DNA of 64,000 nt from Sphingobacterium thalpophilum (GCF_901482695.1 NZ_LR590484.1:3658001-3722000); one strand, 5' to 3'. Numbered from the stretch's first letter, positions 8,523-17,450 are shown. A program made the numbers and translations. Notes: generated from the sequence alone by a model not told the origin.

Positions 8523-8933
8523 ATGAAAGTAGTTGTATATAGTGTAAAATCATTCGAAACAGAATTCTGGGCGCTGGCAAATGCCAAACAGCATGATCTT
8601 ACCTTGATTTCAAATGAATTAAATGCAGAGACGCAGCATTATGCCCGCGGAAAGGACGCCGTGGTAGTTACCCCTGAAGATATTCTGGACGCCACCATGC
8701 TACTTAATCTAAAGCAGCTGGGGATCAACAAAATCATGACAAGAAGCATGGATACCGCCCATATCGATCTGGTGAAGGCGGGAGAACTAAATATTCAGAT
8801 TGCCAATGCACCATTTGAAGACCAGAGTCCCAAGGGACTGGCCGAACAAACCGTGCGGAATCTTAACCTTTGGGGCATAGAGAAATGCGTTGGCAAAGCA
8901 TGCTGCTGCCTGAACGACTGTGCAAAAAAATAA
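8523..8933 (+). CDS. Short dehydrogenase-like Rossmann-half protein with Cys-rich tail
   Basis: The 136-residue protein starting MKVVVYSVKSFETEFW resembles the N-terminal catalytic-side half of D-2-hydroxyacid (D-lactate) dehydrogenases, including a segment like MTRSMDTAHIDLVKAGELNIQIANAP. The NAD-binding central domain is absent, so it cannot be a complete dehydrogenase. Instead it ends in a cysteine-rich tail, CVGKACCCLNDCAKK, with six Cys in thirteen residues, which suggests metal or iron-sulfur binding. The in-frame start at 8442 would add 27 residues overlapping the inverted repeat and is less likely. hemN starts 6 nt downstream, so both are probably one transcript. A role in heme, copper or redox handling is a guess from context. 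Confidence 0.7.
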   Translation: MKVVVYSVKSFETEFWALANAKQHDLTLISNELNAETQHYARGKDAVVVTPEDILDATMLLNLKQLGINKIMTRSMDTAHIDLVKAGELNIQIANAPFEDQSPKGLAEQTVRNLNLWGIEKCVGKACCCLNDCAKK

Positions 8934-8939
8934 CTGACA

Positions 8940-10310
8940 ATGAATAGATCAGAAGTTATCAGGGCGGAATTGGTTCGGAAATATAATGTGGCCGCTCCGC
9001 GATATACCAGTTATCCGACTGTCCCGTTTTGGGATCAGTCCACATTTACCGCTGAAGCTTGGCGTGAACAGGTATATCATACTTTTCAGCGATCGAAAGA
9101 AAAAGGGATCAGCCTGTATATTCACCTGCCGTTCTGTGAAAGCCTCTGTACCTACTGCGGGTGCAACACGAGGATTACTAAAAATCATCAGGTAGAGCTG
9201 CCTTATATTGCTTCTCTTTTAAAGGAATGGGAGATGTACCTTGCGATTTTCAATGGCGAGCGACCACTGCTTTCGGAAATTCATCTGGGCGGGGGCACTC
9301 CGACTTTCTTCCGGCCGGAAAATCTGAAAGTGTTGATCGAAGGTCTATTGAATCATGCGGATGTGGCGCCGGACAGTTCCTTTTCATTTGAGGCACATCC
9401 GGCGAATACAGATATAGCTCATCTGCAGACCTTGTATGATCTGGGCTTTCGTCGGCTGAGCTTAGGGATACAGGATTTTGATCCACTAGTGCAATTTGTT
9501 ATCAACAGACACCAAACCTTGGAAGAGGTTGAAGCCGTAATGGTTAACGCCAGGAATATCGGCTTTGATTCCATCAATTTCGATCTGATCTATGGATTGC
9601 CGAAACAGACACTGAACTCTGTTGAAGATACGATCCTCCAGTCTATGAAGCTTTCTCCAGACCGCATTTCCTTCTATAGCTATGCGCATGTACCATGGAT
9701 AAAGCCTGGGCAACGTCATTACACAGAAGCAGACCTGCCTAGTGGTGCAGCGAAGCTCGCACTCTACAATCTAGGCAAAAAACTGATCCTTGAACAGGGT
9801 TATGAGGATATCGGCATGGACCATTTTGCAAAAAAGGAAGATGAGCTTTTTCTTGCGTTTCAGCAGGAAAGACTGCATCGCAACTTTATGGGGTACTCCG
9901 ATCGCTTCAGTCCCTTGCTGATCGGTATAGGTGTGTCTTCTATCAGCGACGCTTGGGGAGCCTTTGCACAGAATGTCAAAACCGTTGAAGAATATCACCA
10001 ACTTGTTGAATCGAGGCAGCTGCCAGTTGTGAAAGGTCATATGCTCAACGAACAGGACCTGTTAGTAAGGCGCTATATATTGGATATGATGTGTAAAGGA
10101 AGAGTGCAGCTACAGCCGGAAGCAGCGCTGAGTGAGCGGATTAAAGCGGATTTGTCCCAACTTGCTGTGGACGGGCTTGTGGTCATCGACGATCATCATG
10201 TTCAATGTACAGCTACCGGCCGTTCATTTTTACGTAATATCTGCATGGCTTTTGACCAGCGTTTGCGCAACGCTCAGACACAGAAACAGCTTTTTAGTCA
10301 GGCAATTTAA
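8940..10310 (+). CDS. hemN: Oxygen-independent coproporphyrinogen III oxidase HemN
   Basis: HemN is a radical-SAM enzyme that decarboxylates coproporphyrinogen III to protoporphyrinogen IX without oxygen, feeding heme synthesis under low oxygen. The 456-residue protein has the RYTSYPTVPFW start typical of true HemN, then the radical-SAM cluster motif in CESLCTYCGC (about residues 62-71), followed by GGGTPTF. The full length and N-terminus argue for HemN rather than the HemW-type heme chaperone. It lies 10 nt before ccoI, in line with heme demand of the cbb3 oxidase. In rhizobia hemN is under FixK control, which suits the regulator upstream; that link is inferred here. Confidence 0.93.
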   Translation: MNRSEVIRAELVRKYNVAAPRYTSYPTVPFWDQSTFTAEAWREQVYHTFQRSKEKGISLYIHLPFCESLCTYCGCNTRITKNHQVELPYIASLLKEWEMYLAIFNGERPLLSEIHLGGGTPTFFRPENLKVLIEGLLNHADVAPDSSFSFEAHPANTDIAHLQTLYDLGFRRLSLGIQDFDPLVQFVINRHQTLEEVEAVMVNARNIGFDSINFDLIYGLPKQTLNSVEDTILQSMKLSPDRISFYSYAHVPWIKPGQRHYTEADLPSGAAKLALYNLGKKLILEQGYEDIGMDHFAKKEDELFLAFQQERLHRNFMGYSDRFSPLLIGIGVSSISDAWGAFAQNVKTVEEYHQLVESRQLPVVKGHMLNEQDLLVRRYILDMMCKGRVQLQPEAALSERIKADLSQLAVDGLVVIDDHHVQCTATGRSFLRNICMAFDQRLRNAQTQKQLFSQAI

Positions 10311-10320
10311 TCGTAGGGAT

Positions 10321-12723
10321 ATGTCAGATATTAAGCAAGATGTACAGTTGGAGGAAAAATGTTTCCATTGTGGCGATAAAATCGAAGAAAGGGGATATCA
10401 CCTCGATAACCACGATTTCTGCTGTCTGGGATGTCAGACCGTTTATCAGGTCCTGCACGAGAGCGGGATGCAGCAGTACTACCGTTATAATCAGCACCCT
10501 GGAAAATCGAACCGCACAGAAAAAGAAGATTTTTCCTATTTGGACGAGCCTCAGATCGCTGACAAGCTAATCGACTTTAAGGATGACAAAATCACGATCA
10601 TTACTTTTTATATACCGGCAATTCATTGTAGTTCCTGTATATGGCTGCTCGAAAACTTGTACAGACTCACCCCACATGTGCTGCAATCCCGTGTGGACTT
10701 TATGAAGAAGCAGGCCAGCATCACATTTAGCCACGGTCAGCTTCCGCTGAAAGAACTGGTTTATCTGCTGAGCAATATCGGCTATGATCCAAAGATCACT
10801 CTTCAGGATGTGGTCAAGGAGGGGAATAAACGCAATTTGAACCCCTTGGTTGCCAAAATAGCTGTTGCAGGGTTTTGTTTCGGTAATTCCATGCTGTTTA
10901 GCTTCCCGGACTATTTCGGCATGGGAGCATTTGAAAAAGAGTATGCCAGCTTTTTTGGCTACGTCAATTTAGCGTTTGGCCTACCGGTCTTGCTCTACTG
11001 TGCCTCCGATTATTTTAAATCCGCAATTCTTAGCCTGAAACAGAAACGGCTAAACCTCGACGTACCTCTGGCTCTGGGCATTTTGGTGCTGTTCTTGCGC
11101 TCGGCATTTGAAGTGATTACACAGACAGGAGCTGGGTTTACGGATACACTCTGCAGCTTGGTGTTTTTTATCCTGATCGGCAAATGGGTGCAGCAGCGGA
11201 CCTATTACCACATATCCTTTGAACGCGATTATCGCAGTTACTTTCCTGTCGCGGTAACGGTCTTGACTGAATCTGGCGATAAGCCCGTGCAATTGGCGGA
11301 TGTGCGTATCGGTGACCGTATTCTGGTGCGCAATAACGAAATTATACCTGCGGATGCCATGTTGCTCAAAGGCGAGGCTGCTATCGATTTTAGCTTTGTG
11401 ACTGGCGAATCCAGTCCCGTACATAAAATTCTGGGCGAAATTATCTATGCTGGAGGACGGCAGATCGGGGAAGCGATTGAACTTGAGGTTGTTAAGCCGG
11501 TTTCGCAATCCTATTTGACCAGATTGTGGAATAACGAAAACTATAAAGATTACGATAGGCATTTCCAGACCTTCGTCAACTTTATCAGCAAATATTTTAC
11601 TGTTGTTTTATTGGCGATTGCTTTTTTTGCCGCAGCAAGCTGGGCTATTGATGGTAATGCCAATAAGGCTTGGGGAGCTTTTACGGCGGTATTGATTATC
11701 GCCTGTCCATGTGCGTTGGCGCTAAGCTCCCCATTTACACTTTCTGCAGCCTTGAGTATCTTCGACCGGAATAAGTTTTATGTGAAGAATACCGCCGCCA
11801 TCGAACAGATGGCATCAATTGATACGCTCGTGTTTGATAAAACCGGAACAATTTCTTCTCCTAAAGCAGCTTCGATTTATTTTGAAGGCAGGTTGTCGGC
11901 AACAGAAAAAAATATGCTCAGTGCTGTTTGCCGAAATTCGAGTCATCCATTGAGCCGTGAAATCGTCAAGTGGCTGGGATCCGCGCATGGCCTATCGAAT
12001 TCTCAGGTGGCGGATTTTAAGGAATTTCCGGGTAGGGGAATGCTCGCCAAGGTGGGAGGGCAGCAGGTGCGAATCGGGAGCGCCACATTTATGGGAATTG
12101 GAAATATAAAGTCTGATGGTTCGGTTGTCTTTATCCGCATAGGGGAGGACCTTAAAGGCTATTTTACAGTGGAGCAGTCCTGGCGTGAGGGCTTATCGAC
12201 ATTAGTTGAAGATTTAAGGGAAGATTACGGTCTTCATTTGATATCTGGTGACAATGACAGACGCCTCGACGCGTTGAAGCTTATCTTCCCATCAGATGCC
12301 ACTCTGTTGTTTAACCGGTCGCCGATGGAAAAGCTTGACGCAATTCAGCAATTTCAGGGTGCTGGGAAACATGTCTGTATGGTGGGAGACGGACTGAACG
12401 ATGCGGGAGCGTTGCGCAAGGCAGATCTGGGGATCGCCGTGAGTGATGATATCAATAACTTCTCACCGGGTTGCGATGCGATACTCGACGGCGACTCTTT
12501 TGCTAAGCTGCCCCGTTTTTTTGCATTCAGCAAAGATGCGGTGAAAGTGATACATATGAGCTTCGGCATATCGCTTTTATATAATATCATTGGGCTGAGC
12601 TTTGCTGTGCAGGGAACTATGTCGCCACTCTTTGCGGCGATCTTGATGCCTATTAGTACGGTTACAATCATATCCTTTACCAGCCTTATGACAAGATGCT
12701 ATGCAAAACGGCATAAACTATAA
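10321..12723 (+). CDS. ccoI: Copper-translocating P-type ATPase for cbb3 oxidase (CcoI/FixI)
   Basis: A P1B-type ATPase of 800 residues that exports copper across the inner membrane for assembly of the CuB site of cbb3 oxidase. It opens with a cysteine-rich metal domain (C14xxC17 and CCLGC), then an HMA domain with C103xxC106, membrane helices, TGES (361-364), the ion-binding CPC (462-464) and the phosphorylated Asp506 in DKTGT. SSHP and GDGLNDAGAL follow in the ATP-binding part. The ATG at 10321 follows hemN by 10 nt; an upstream in-frame start would lie inside hemN. The N-terminal layout is that of FixI/CcoI rather than general CopA. ccoS follows directly. Confidence 0.93.
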   Translation: MSDIKQDVQLEEKCFHCGDKIEERGYHLDNHDFCCLGCQTVYQVLHESGMQQYYRYNQHPGKSNRTEKEDFSYLDEPQIADKLIDFKDDKITIITFYIPAIHCSSCIWLLENLYRLTPHVLQSRVDFMKKQASITFSHGQLPLKELVYLLSNIGYDPKITLQDVVKEGNKRNLNPLVAKIAVAGFCFGNSMLFSFPDYFGMGAFEKEYASFFGYVNLAFGLPVLLYCASDYFKSAILSLKQKRLNLDVPLALGILVLFLRSAFEVITQTGAGFTDTLCSLVFFILIGKWVQQRTYYHISFERDYRSYFPVAVTVLTESGDKPVQLADVRIGDRILVRNNEIIPADAMLLKGEAAIDFSFVTGESSPVHKILGEIIYAGGRQIGEAIELEVVKPVSQSYLTRLWNNENYKDYDRHFQTFVNFISKYFTVVLLAIAFFAAASWAIDGNANKAWGAFTAVLIIACPCALALSSPFTLSAALSIFDRNKFYVKNTAAIEQMASIDTLVFDKTGTISSPKAASIYFEGRLSATEKNMLSAVCRNSSHPLSREIVKWLGSAHGLSNSQVADFKEFPGRGMLAKVGGQQVRIGSATFMGIGNIKSDGSVVFIRIGEDLKGYFTVEQSWREGLSTLVEDLREDYGLHLISGDNDRRLDALKLIFPSDATLLFNRSPMEKLDAIQQFQGAGKHVCMVGDGLNDAGALRKADLGIAVSDDINNFSPGCDAILDGDSFAKLPRFFAFSKDAVKVIHMSFGISLLYNIIGLSFAVQGTMSPLFAAILMPISTVTIISFTSLMTRCYAKRHKL

Positions 12724-12728
12724 TAATT

Positions 12729-12893
12729 ATGGAAATCATGTATATCTTGATTGGCTGCAGTGTCTTTCTGGCTCTGGTCTTTCTTTGTGCCTTTTTTTGG
12801 GCAAACGAAACTGGACAGCATAATGACACCTACACGCCTTCGGTACGGATTCTGTTTGATGATGACAGAGCGGATGAAGGGAATCCGGAATGA
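12729..12893 (+). CDS. ccoS: cbb3 oxidase assembly protein CcoS
   Basis: A 54-residue protein starting MEIMYILIGCSVFLALVFLC. One membrane helix (about 5-24) is followed by FFWANETGQHNDTYTPSVRILFDDD, the CcoS pattern with the conserved Trp-Ala-x-x-x-Gly-Gln and R-I-L-F-D-D. CcoS is needed for correct cofactor insertion in cbb3 oxidase. It begins 5 nt after ccoI, the classic fixI-fixS pair. The size is usual for the family. Confidence 0.9.
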   Translation: MEIMYILIGCSVFLALVFLCAFFWANETGQHNDTYTPSVRILFDDDRADEGNPE

Positions 12894-12895
12894 CG

Positions 12896-12919
12896 TACGA
12901 TAACTAAAACGTTATCGTA
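12896..12919. promoter_or_regulatory. Perfect inverted repeat upstream of the uxu genes (candidate LacI operator)
   Basis: The arms tacgataac and gttatcgta are exact reverse complements around taaaac. The sequence also holds a central AACGTT typical of LacI-family sites. It lies just upstream of the promoter of the SDR-uxuA pair, and a LacI-type regulator gene is 3' of that pair. The regulator's identity is inferred. Confidence 0.5.
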
Positions 12920-12938
12920 ATTAAATCAATTGCTTTTT

Positions 12939-12969
12939 TTTGTAATTAAGGTTATTATCAATAAAATTG
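12939..12969 (+). promoter_or_regulatory. Candidate promoter of the SDR-uxuA pair
   Basis: TTTG, a 19-nt spacer and taaaattg fit the Bacteroidota consensus (TTTG-N19-TAnnTTTG) in all but one base. Transcription would begin around 12976, about 23 nt before the ATG. Confidence 0.55.
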
Positions 12970-12998
12970 GGAATAAATACCAATTTGAAATAAAAAAC

Positions 12999-13817
12999 AT
13001 GAATAATAATCCATTTTCATTAAAAGATAAGGTTGTCGTCATTACTGGGGGGACAGGCATTCTGGGCGAAGCGTTCGTCGAGGCTTTGGCCGAAGCGGGA
13101 GCAAAAGTTGCGATCTTGGGCCGCAATGCGCAGGCTGGAGCCGAACGTGTTCAACAGGTTGAAGATCTGGGAGGGCATGCCATATTTGTCGAAGTTGACA
13201 TCATGGACGAACTGGACGTTAACCGGGCGAAGGATGAAATTCTCAAAAAATGGGGGCGGATCGACGGTCTTGTGAATGCGGTAGGAGGAAATATTCCCGG
13301 GGCGACCATTGGAGCGGATCAGGACCTGTTCGCCAGCAATATTCAGGATACGATTAAAGCCATTGAGCTAAATCTTTATGGTACGATGATCCCTACACAT
13401 GTCATTGGTAGAGTAATTGCTGAAAGCGGTAAGGGCGTGATCGTCAATATCTCTTCTCTAGCAGCGAGCCGCCCCTTCACGCGCGTACTTGGCTACACCG
13501 TTGCCAAACATGGAATTGACGGCTATACCAAATGGATGGCTACGGAGCTCGCACAGCGATACGGTGATCAGGTCCGTGTCAATGCCATTGCACCAGGAGT
13601 GTTCCTGACGAAACAAAACAAAACTTTGCTGACAAACCCTGACGGTACGTATAGTGACCGTACCAAGCGGATTCTCAGTGGCACGCCTTACAACCGCTTG
13701 GGTGACCCGCGCGAGCTAAAGGGAACTTTGGTTTATCTTTTGAGCGATGCGTCGGCCTTTGTGACCGGCGAGACCGTTTTTGTCGACGGAGGATTTAATG
13801 CATGGTGTGGCGTTTAA
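12999..13817 (+). CDS. SDR-family oxidoreductase (probable D-mannonate oxidoreductase)
   Basis: A 272-residue short-chain dehydrogenase. It has the NAD(P)-binding GGTGILG near the N-terminus (about 16-22), NAVGG (about 93), the catalytic Ser in NISSLAAS and Tyr-x-x-x-Lys in YTVAKHG, and ends GETVFVDGGFNAWCGV. The next gene is mannonate dehydratase, so this enzyme most likely interconverts fructuronate and mannonate, as SDR-type mannonate oxidoreductases do in Bacteroidota hexuronate pathways. The ATG at 12999 fits the Rossmann start; an upstream in-frame start would run into the promoter. The gap to uxuA is 11 nt. Substrate is inferred from context. Confidence 0.85.
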   Translation: MNNNPFSLKDKVVVITGGTGILGEAFVEALAEAGAKVAILGRNAQAGAERVQQVEDLGGHAIFVEVDIMDELDVNRAKDEILKKWGRIDGLVNAVGGNIPGATIGADQDLFASNIQDTIKAIELNLYGTMIPTHVIGRVIAESGKGVIVNISSLAASRPFTRVLGYTVAKHGIDGYTKWMATELAQRYGDQVRVNAIAPGVFLTKQNKTLLTNPDGTYSDRTKRILSGTPYNRLGDPRELKGTLVYLLSDASAFVTGETVFVDGGFNAWCGV

Positions 13818-13828
13818 TTATACTTTAA

Positions 13829-14989
13829 ATGAATAAATTAGAACAAACCTGGCGTTGGTATGGCCCCAATGATCCAGTAACCTTACAAGATGTTAAGCAA
13901 GCAGGGGCAACCGGCATTGTCTCCGCTCTTCATCATATTCCGCATGGTGAGGTATGGCCATTAGCAGATATCCAAGAACGTAAAAGAATTATCGAAGAGG
14001 CCGGACTTACCTGGTCCGTAGTCGAAAGCGTCACTGTACATGAGGAAATCAAAACAAAGGGACCCAAAGTCGATGAGTATATCCAGAAATATCGCGAGAC
14101 CTTGAGCAATCTTGCAGAATGCGGTATCAAGACAGTCTGTTACAACTTTATGCCGGTACTCGACTGGACGCGTACACAGCTTGATCTGCTTATGACAGAC
14201 GGATCGAAGGCGCTTTATTTTGACTGGATTGATCTGGCTGTTTTTGATATTTTTATATTAAAGCGTGAAGGTGCTGATAGAGAATATTCAGAAGATATTG
14301 TCAAACAGGCGAGCGGGCGATTTGATCAAATTTCAGAACAGCAAAAACAGGACTTGGCCAATGTTGTGTTGATGGGCATTCCCGGGGAGAAGAGTGTGGA
14401 ACTCGATGCGCTGAGAGCGAGTATCGATACCTATAAACACATAGGGAAAGAAGGATTACGTGAAAATCTGGTTTATTTTTTAAACGGAATTGCGGCGACC
14501 TGTGAGTCGAACGGTATTCATATGACAATTCATCCGGATGACCCGCCGTATCCTATTTTGGGGCTGCCGCGTATTGCGAGCAATGGCGAAGATTTTAACT
14601 ACTTTTTGAATGCGGTTCCGCAACAATTTAACGGCGTTTGTTTTTGTACGGGCTCTTTGGGGGCTAGTCAGACAAATGATCTACCGGCAATTTTGGAAGA
14701 GATTAAGCATCGGGTGAATTTTGTTCATCTGCGCAACGTGAAGAAAGATGCTATCGGTAGCTTTTACGAAGCGGATCATCTGGATGGCGATGTTAATATG
14801 TACAAGATCATGAGAATTCTTGTTGCTGAAAATCAGCAACGATCAAAAGCGATTCCGTTTAGGCCAGATCATGGACACCAGATGCTGGATGATCTGCATA
14901 AAGTGACCAACCCGGGGTACTCCGCGATCGGCCGGTTAAGAGGCTTGGCTGAATTACGCGGTTTAGAATACGGAATAATAGGCGAGTAG
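13829..14989 (+). CDS. uxuA: Mannonate dehydratase UxuA
   Basis: UxuA dehydrates D-mannonate to 2-keto-3-deoxygluconate in glucuronate catabolism. The 386-residue sequence has the family start MNKLEQTWRWYGPNDPVTL, the HHIPHGEVW segment, a TIM-barrel with HPDDPP (about 234-239) and a late FVHLRNVKK and RPDHGHQM that supply metal and active-site residues. Length is typical (about 390). It is the second gene of a pair with the SDR oxidoreductase and is probably controlled by the neighbouring LacI protein. No uxaC or kdg genes are in the window. Confidence 0.94.
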   Translation: MNKLEQTWRWYGPNDPVTLQDVKQAGATGIVSALHHIPHGEVWPLADIQERKRIIEEAGLTWSVVESVTVHEEIKTKGPKVDEYIQKYRETLSNLAECGIKTVCYNFMPVLDWTRTQLDLLMTDGSKALYFDWIDLAVFDIFILKREGADREYSEDIVKQASGRFDQISEQQKQDLANVVLMGIPGEKSVELDALRASIDTYKHIGKEGLRENLVYFLNGIAATCESNGIHMTIHPDDPPYPILGLPRIASNGEDFNYFLNAVPQQFNGVCFCTGSLGASQTNDLPAILEEIKHRVNFVHLRNVKKDAIGSFYEADHLDGDVNMYKIMRILVAENQQRSKAIPFRPDHGHQMLDDLHKVTNPGYSAIGRLRGLAELRGLEYGIIGE

Positions 14990-15031
14990 GAGGAAGCTTA
15001 TCAAGTCGGATGGCTAATATCCTCTGCTGGA

Positions 15032-15092
15032 CAACAAAAAACGGCTTGGAGAAATGATGTTTTGACATCTATCTTCGGCTGTTTTTTTGTTG
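15032..15092. terminator. Possible two-way terminator between uxuA and the LacI gene
   Basis: The outer arms caacaaaaaacggc and ggctgtttttttgttg can pair imperfectly, with a long loop and T-runs on each strand. The site lies where two genes converge. Confidence 0.4.
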
Positions 15093-15120
15093 CTGTATCG
15101 ATCGGCGTATTGGTACAGCC

Positions 15121-16143
15121 TTATAAGGATGATTTTCGGATAATAAGCTGTGTAGGCAGCTCAATCGTTTCAAATTCATGGACGGGCCTCGTTCGGTTGA
15201 TGGTTTCGATCAGTTTTTTTGTCGCCAATTCCCCTATTTCTGTTGCTGGCTGTACGACTGTTGACAGAGCGGGGTTCAACGAAGCTGCGATTTGCGTGTT
15301 TGAAAACCCGATGACAGCTATTTGTGCAGGTACCTCGATCTGAAGTTCGGCTAAGATGCCCAATGTTCTTGTGGTGATGACATCGGTTGCACCAAAAATC
15401 GCGTCTATATTTTTATGTTCGATATATTCTTTGGTTAAGATTTCTTTTATTGTACGGTCTAACTCAGCTGTATTATTAAAACTACACTCAATATAATGCT
15501 TTTCGTCAAATGGAATGGCTGCGTCGGCTAGAGCGGCTTTGAAACCATTGAGCCGTTCCTGTGCAACCCCCAGGTTTTTTCCGGTGATGTGTAATATACG
15601 GCGTTTTCCGCGTTGGATAAGATGCTGCGTCGCGCTATAAGCGCCCTGAAAATTGTTCACCCCGACCTTGAAGGTATCCAATGCATGATTGATACGGTCG
15701 AAGATTATCACCGGTATTTTGGCTTTTATCAGTGCTTTAAGTTCTTCAATGTTTGAATCGAAACTGACAGGAGCAATCATTAAACCATCGATGCCTCTCA
15801 TTTTTAACACGTCAATACAATTCTTTTCGATACGTTCGTCTTCACGGCTTTGCATAAAAATGATGTCATAGACCGTTTGTTGTGACGCAATCTGTATTCC
15901 ATCGAGGATTTGTGATACGAAAGTATTACTGATATTGGAAACGATAACGCCAATTGTGTTCGATTTTCCGATTTTTAGGCTTCGTGCTAATTTATTTGGA
16001 TGGAAATTATGCTTTTTTGCATATTCTTGAACCATTTTTTTTGTTGCTTCGCTGATTTCATAGCTGTCTGACAGTGCTTTGGAAACAGTCGAAACGGAGA
16101 TGTTCAATTCTAAGGCAATATCTTTCAGGGTGGTTCTGCTCAT
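15121..16143 (-). CDS. LacI-family transcriptional regulator
   Basis: A 340-residue repressor-type protein. The N-terminus TTLKDIALELNISVSTVSKALSD is a LacI helix-turn-helix, then a hinge helix region (NKLARSLKIGKSNTIGVIV) and a periplasmic-binding-protein-like sugar-sensing domain (about 65-335). It is encoded tail to tail with uxuA. The likely ligand is a hexuronate or pathway intermediate, and the likely target the inverted repeat at 12896-12919, but both are inferred from position. Confidence 0.9.
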   Translation of the reverse strand: MSRTTLKDIALELNISVSTVSKALSDSYEISEATKKMVQEYAKKHNFHPNKLARSLKIGKSNTIGVIVSNISNTFVSQILDGIQIASQQTVYDIIFMQSREDERIEKNCIDVLKMRGIDGLMIAPVSFDSNIEELKALIKAKIPVIIFDRINHALDTFKVGVNNFQGAYSATQHLIQRGKRRILHITGKNLGVAQERLNGFKAALADAAIPFDEKHYIECSFNNTAELDRTIKEILTKEYIEHKNIDAIFGATDVITTRTLGILAELQIEVPAQIAVIGFSNTQIAASLNPALSTVVQPATEIGELATKKLIETINRTRPVHEFETIELPTQLIIRKSSL

Positions 16144-16500
16144 CGCTATCGGTTATTGAGAAGATAAATCTACATAAAAAAATAGATAAACAAGTTTTTT
16201 TAATAATTATCAAAGAATTATTACCTGATCTTCTGCACATCGGGAGCGGCAAGAGTGCCAGGGTGAGGAATTGGCTTGGTGTTTTTACTATTGTCCGATT
16301 TAGGGGGCTGGATAACGTATGTTCAACTTGCTACCAACTTTATTAGTAAAGTCGGATTTCTAGACATCTTAAATGGGTATAAATGGGGATTAACAAGGGT
16401 ATACCCCTATAATACCCCTGTTAACCCCCTGTTAACCCGATGTTATTTCCGTGTTAGCTTTAAATTTGATTATAATTTAATGAAAGTTAGTCAGGAGTAG
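16144..16500. other. Intergenic stretch with short repeats and palindrome
   Basis: No gene is seen. A palindrome gggtataccc lies around 16397-16408 and the unit ccctgttaac occurs twice between about 16424 and 16440. It contains the promoter region of the LacI gene (minus strand) and leads into the GC-rich rRNA leader. Confidence 0.5.
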
Positions 16501-17150
16501 GAACAGAAGGTACATCCTGACGGACCTTAAGCGACTTCCAGGTCCTCAGTTTGCTTCCGCACAGGTTTCCTTTTATCGGCCTGCGGATCCGCTTATAGTC
16601 TGTCCGGAGTGTGTGTGTCCGTGCTGCCCCATGTTTTCTCCGGCTGCGGTGCACCGGGGATCCACTGCTGCTCTGCGCCTTATCCGCATCCGGGGCAGGA
16701 TGACCGTGGAGTGAGAACAGGGCCCGGGGGCGCTGAGAGCGTGCAGGACACGGACTCAACACGGACTCAGCACGGACTCAGCACGGAAACAGGGTGGAGC
16801 CACCGTGCTGAGTCCATGCTGCTGTCAAGGATTATCGGAGTATTGCCGGCTCTGGTAATCCGTCTTCAGCATCTGTTGCCCGGGCTCCGGGGGGCGTCGC
16901 TGTTGGCCATGGTCTGCGGATGCTGTCCGCCTGCCGGTGGGCCGAAGTCTTTCCGTCCAGACCGTATGCCCCGGGCCGGATTTTCCGGCCTTGGAGCAGG
17001 CCCCGTCTCAAACGTCCATCTTTCCGGGGAATTGGCTGCTCTGCCCGCCCGGCTCCGGGCGGCTTTCAGGCCTTTCGGCCCCTGTTCTGCGGCCGCGGAG
17101 CCGCCGGTTTCAAAAAGAATCGTCCACCTGTCCAGCAGGTTAGGTTAAAA
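16501..17150. other. GC-rich non-coding block upstream of the rRNA operon
   Basis: Base composition jumps to far higher GC than the neighbouring genes, with many CCGG and CGG steps. Several long open frames occur on both strands, but they have no start context, their composition is simply that of the GC-rich DNA, and none resembles a protein I know. It includes an 11-bp tandem repeat and a 13-bp hairpin (16748-16815). It ends just before the first rRNA promoter. Function unknown; it could be an upstream control region or a conserved rRNA-operon flank. Confidence 0.6.
16748..16815. repeat. 11-bp tandem repeat ending in a 13-bp hairpin
   Basis: Three full copies of (a/g)cacggactca start at 16748, 16759 and 16770, with a partial fourth at 16781. 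The last copies form a perfect 13-bp stem (ggactcagcacgg, 16774-16786) with ccgtgctgagtcc (16803-16815). Confidence 0.8.
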
Positions 17151-17174
17151 ACAGAAAAAATAAGCACAGAAGGC

Positions 17175-17206
17175 TTGGAAGTTTGTTATAAAAGTTTCTA
17201 TCTTTG
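17175..17206 (+). promoter_or_regulatory. rRNA promoter P1
   Basis: TTG (17175-17177), a 21-nt spacer and TATCTTTG (17199-17206) fit the Bacteroidota housekeeping promoter exactly at the -7 element. Confidence 0.75.
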
Positions 17207-17326
17207 CACCACTCCGCAAGGGAGGGCGGGCTGCTCCGGAAAAAGCAGCCATGAAAGAAAGAAGGGTTCAACGGTAGCTGAACGCGGAAACCGGAAAAAG
17301 AAAGCCAAAAAAAACTTCAGAAAGTT

Positions 17327-17357
17327 TTTGGAAGTCCGGAAAAGATTCCTACCTTTG
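17327..17357 (+). promoter_or_regulatory. rRNA promoter P2
   Basis: TTTG (17327-17330), a 19-nt spacer and TACCTTTG (17350-17357) match the consensus fully. Its surroundings resemble P1 (both read ...ttggaag... then ...tatctttgca/tacctttgca), making a tandem promoter pair about 150 nt apart. Confidence 0.82.
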
Positions 17358-17450
17358 CAGTCCCGTCGGAAACGGCGGGGAAACAAAAAAAGATAAAAGA
17401 GGGCGCAATGCCATCGGAATACAGCGGATACGGAAGTTGAAGCGCATAAA

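Noticed and set aside
16609..17396. Long open frames in the GC-rich block (up to about 180 codons)
   Set aside because: Composition follows the GC-rich DNA in every frame, several frames overlap, and none shows a known motif, signal peptide or start context.
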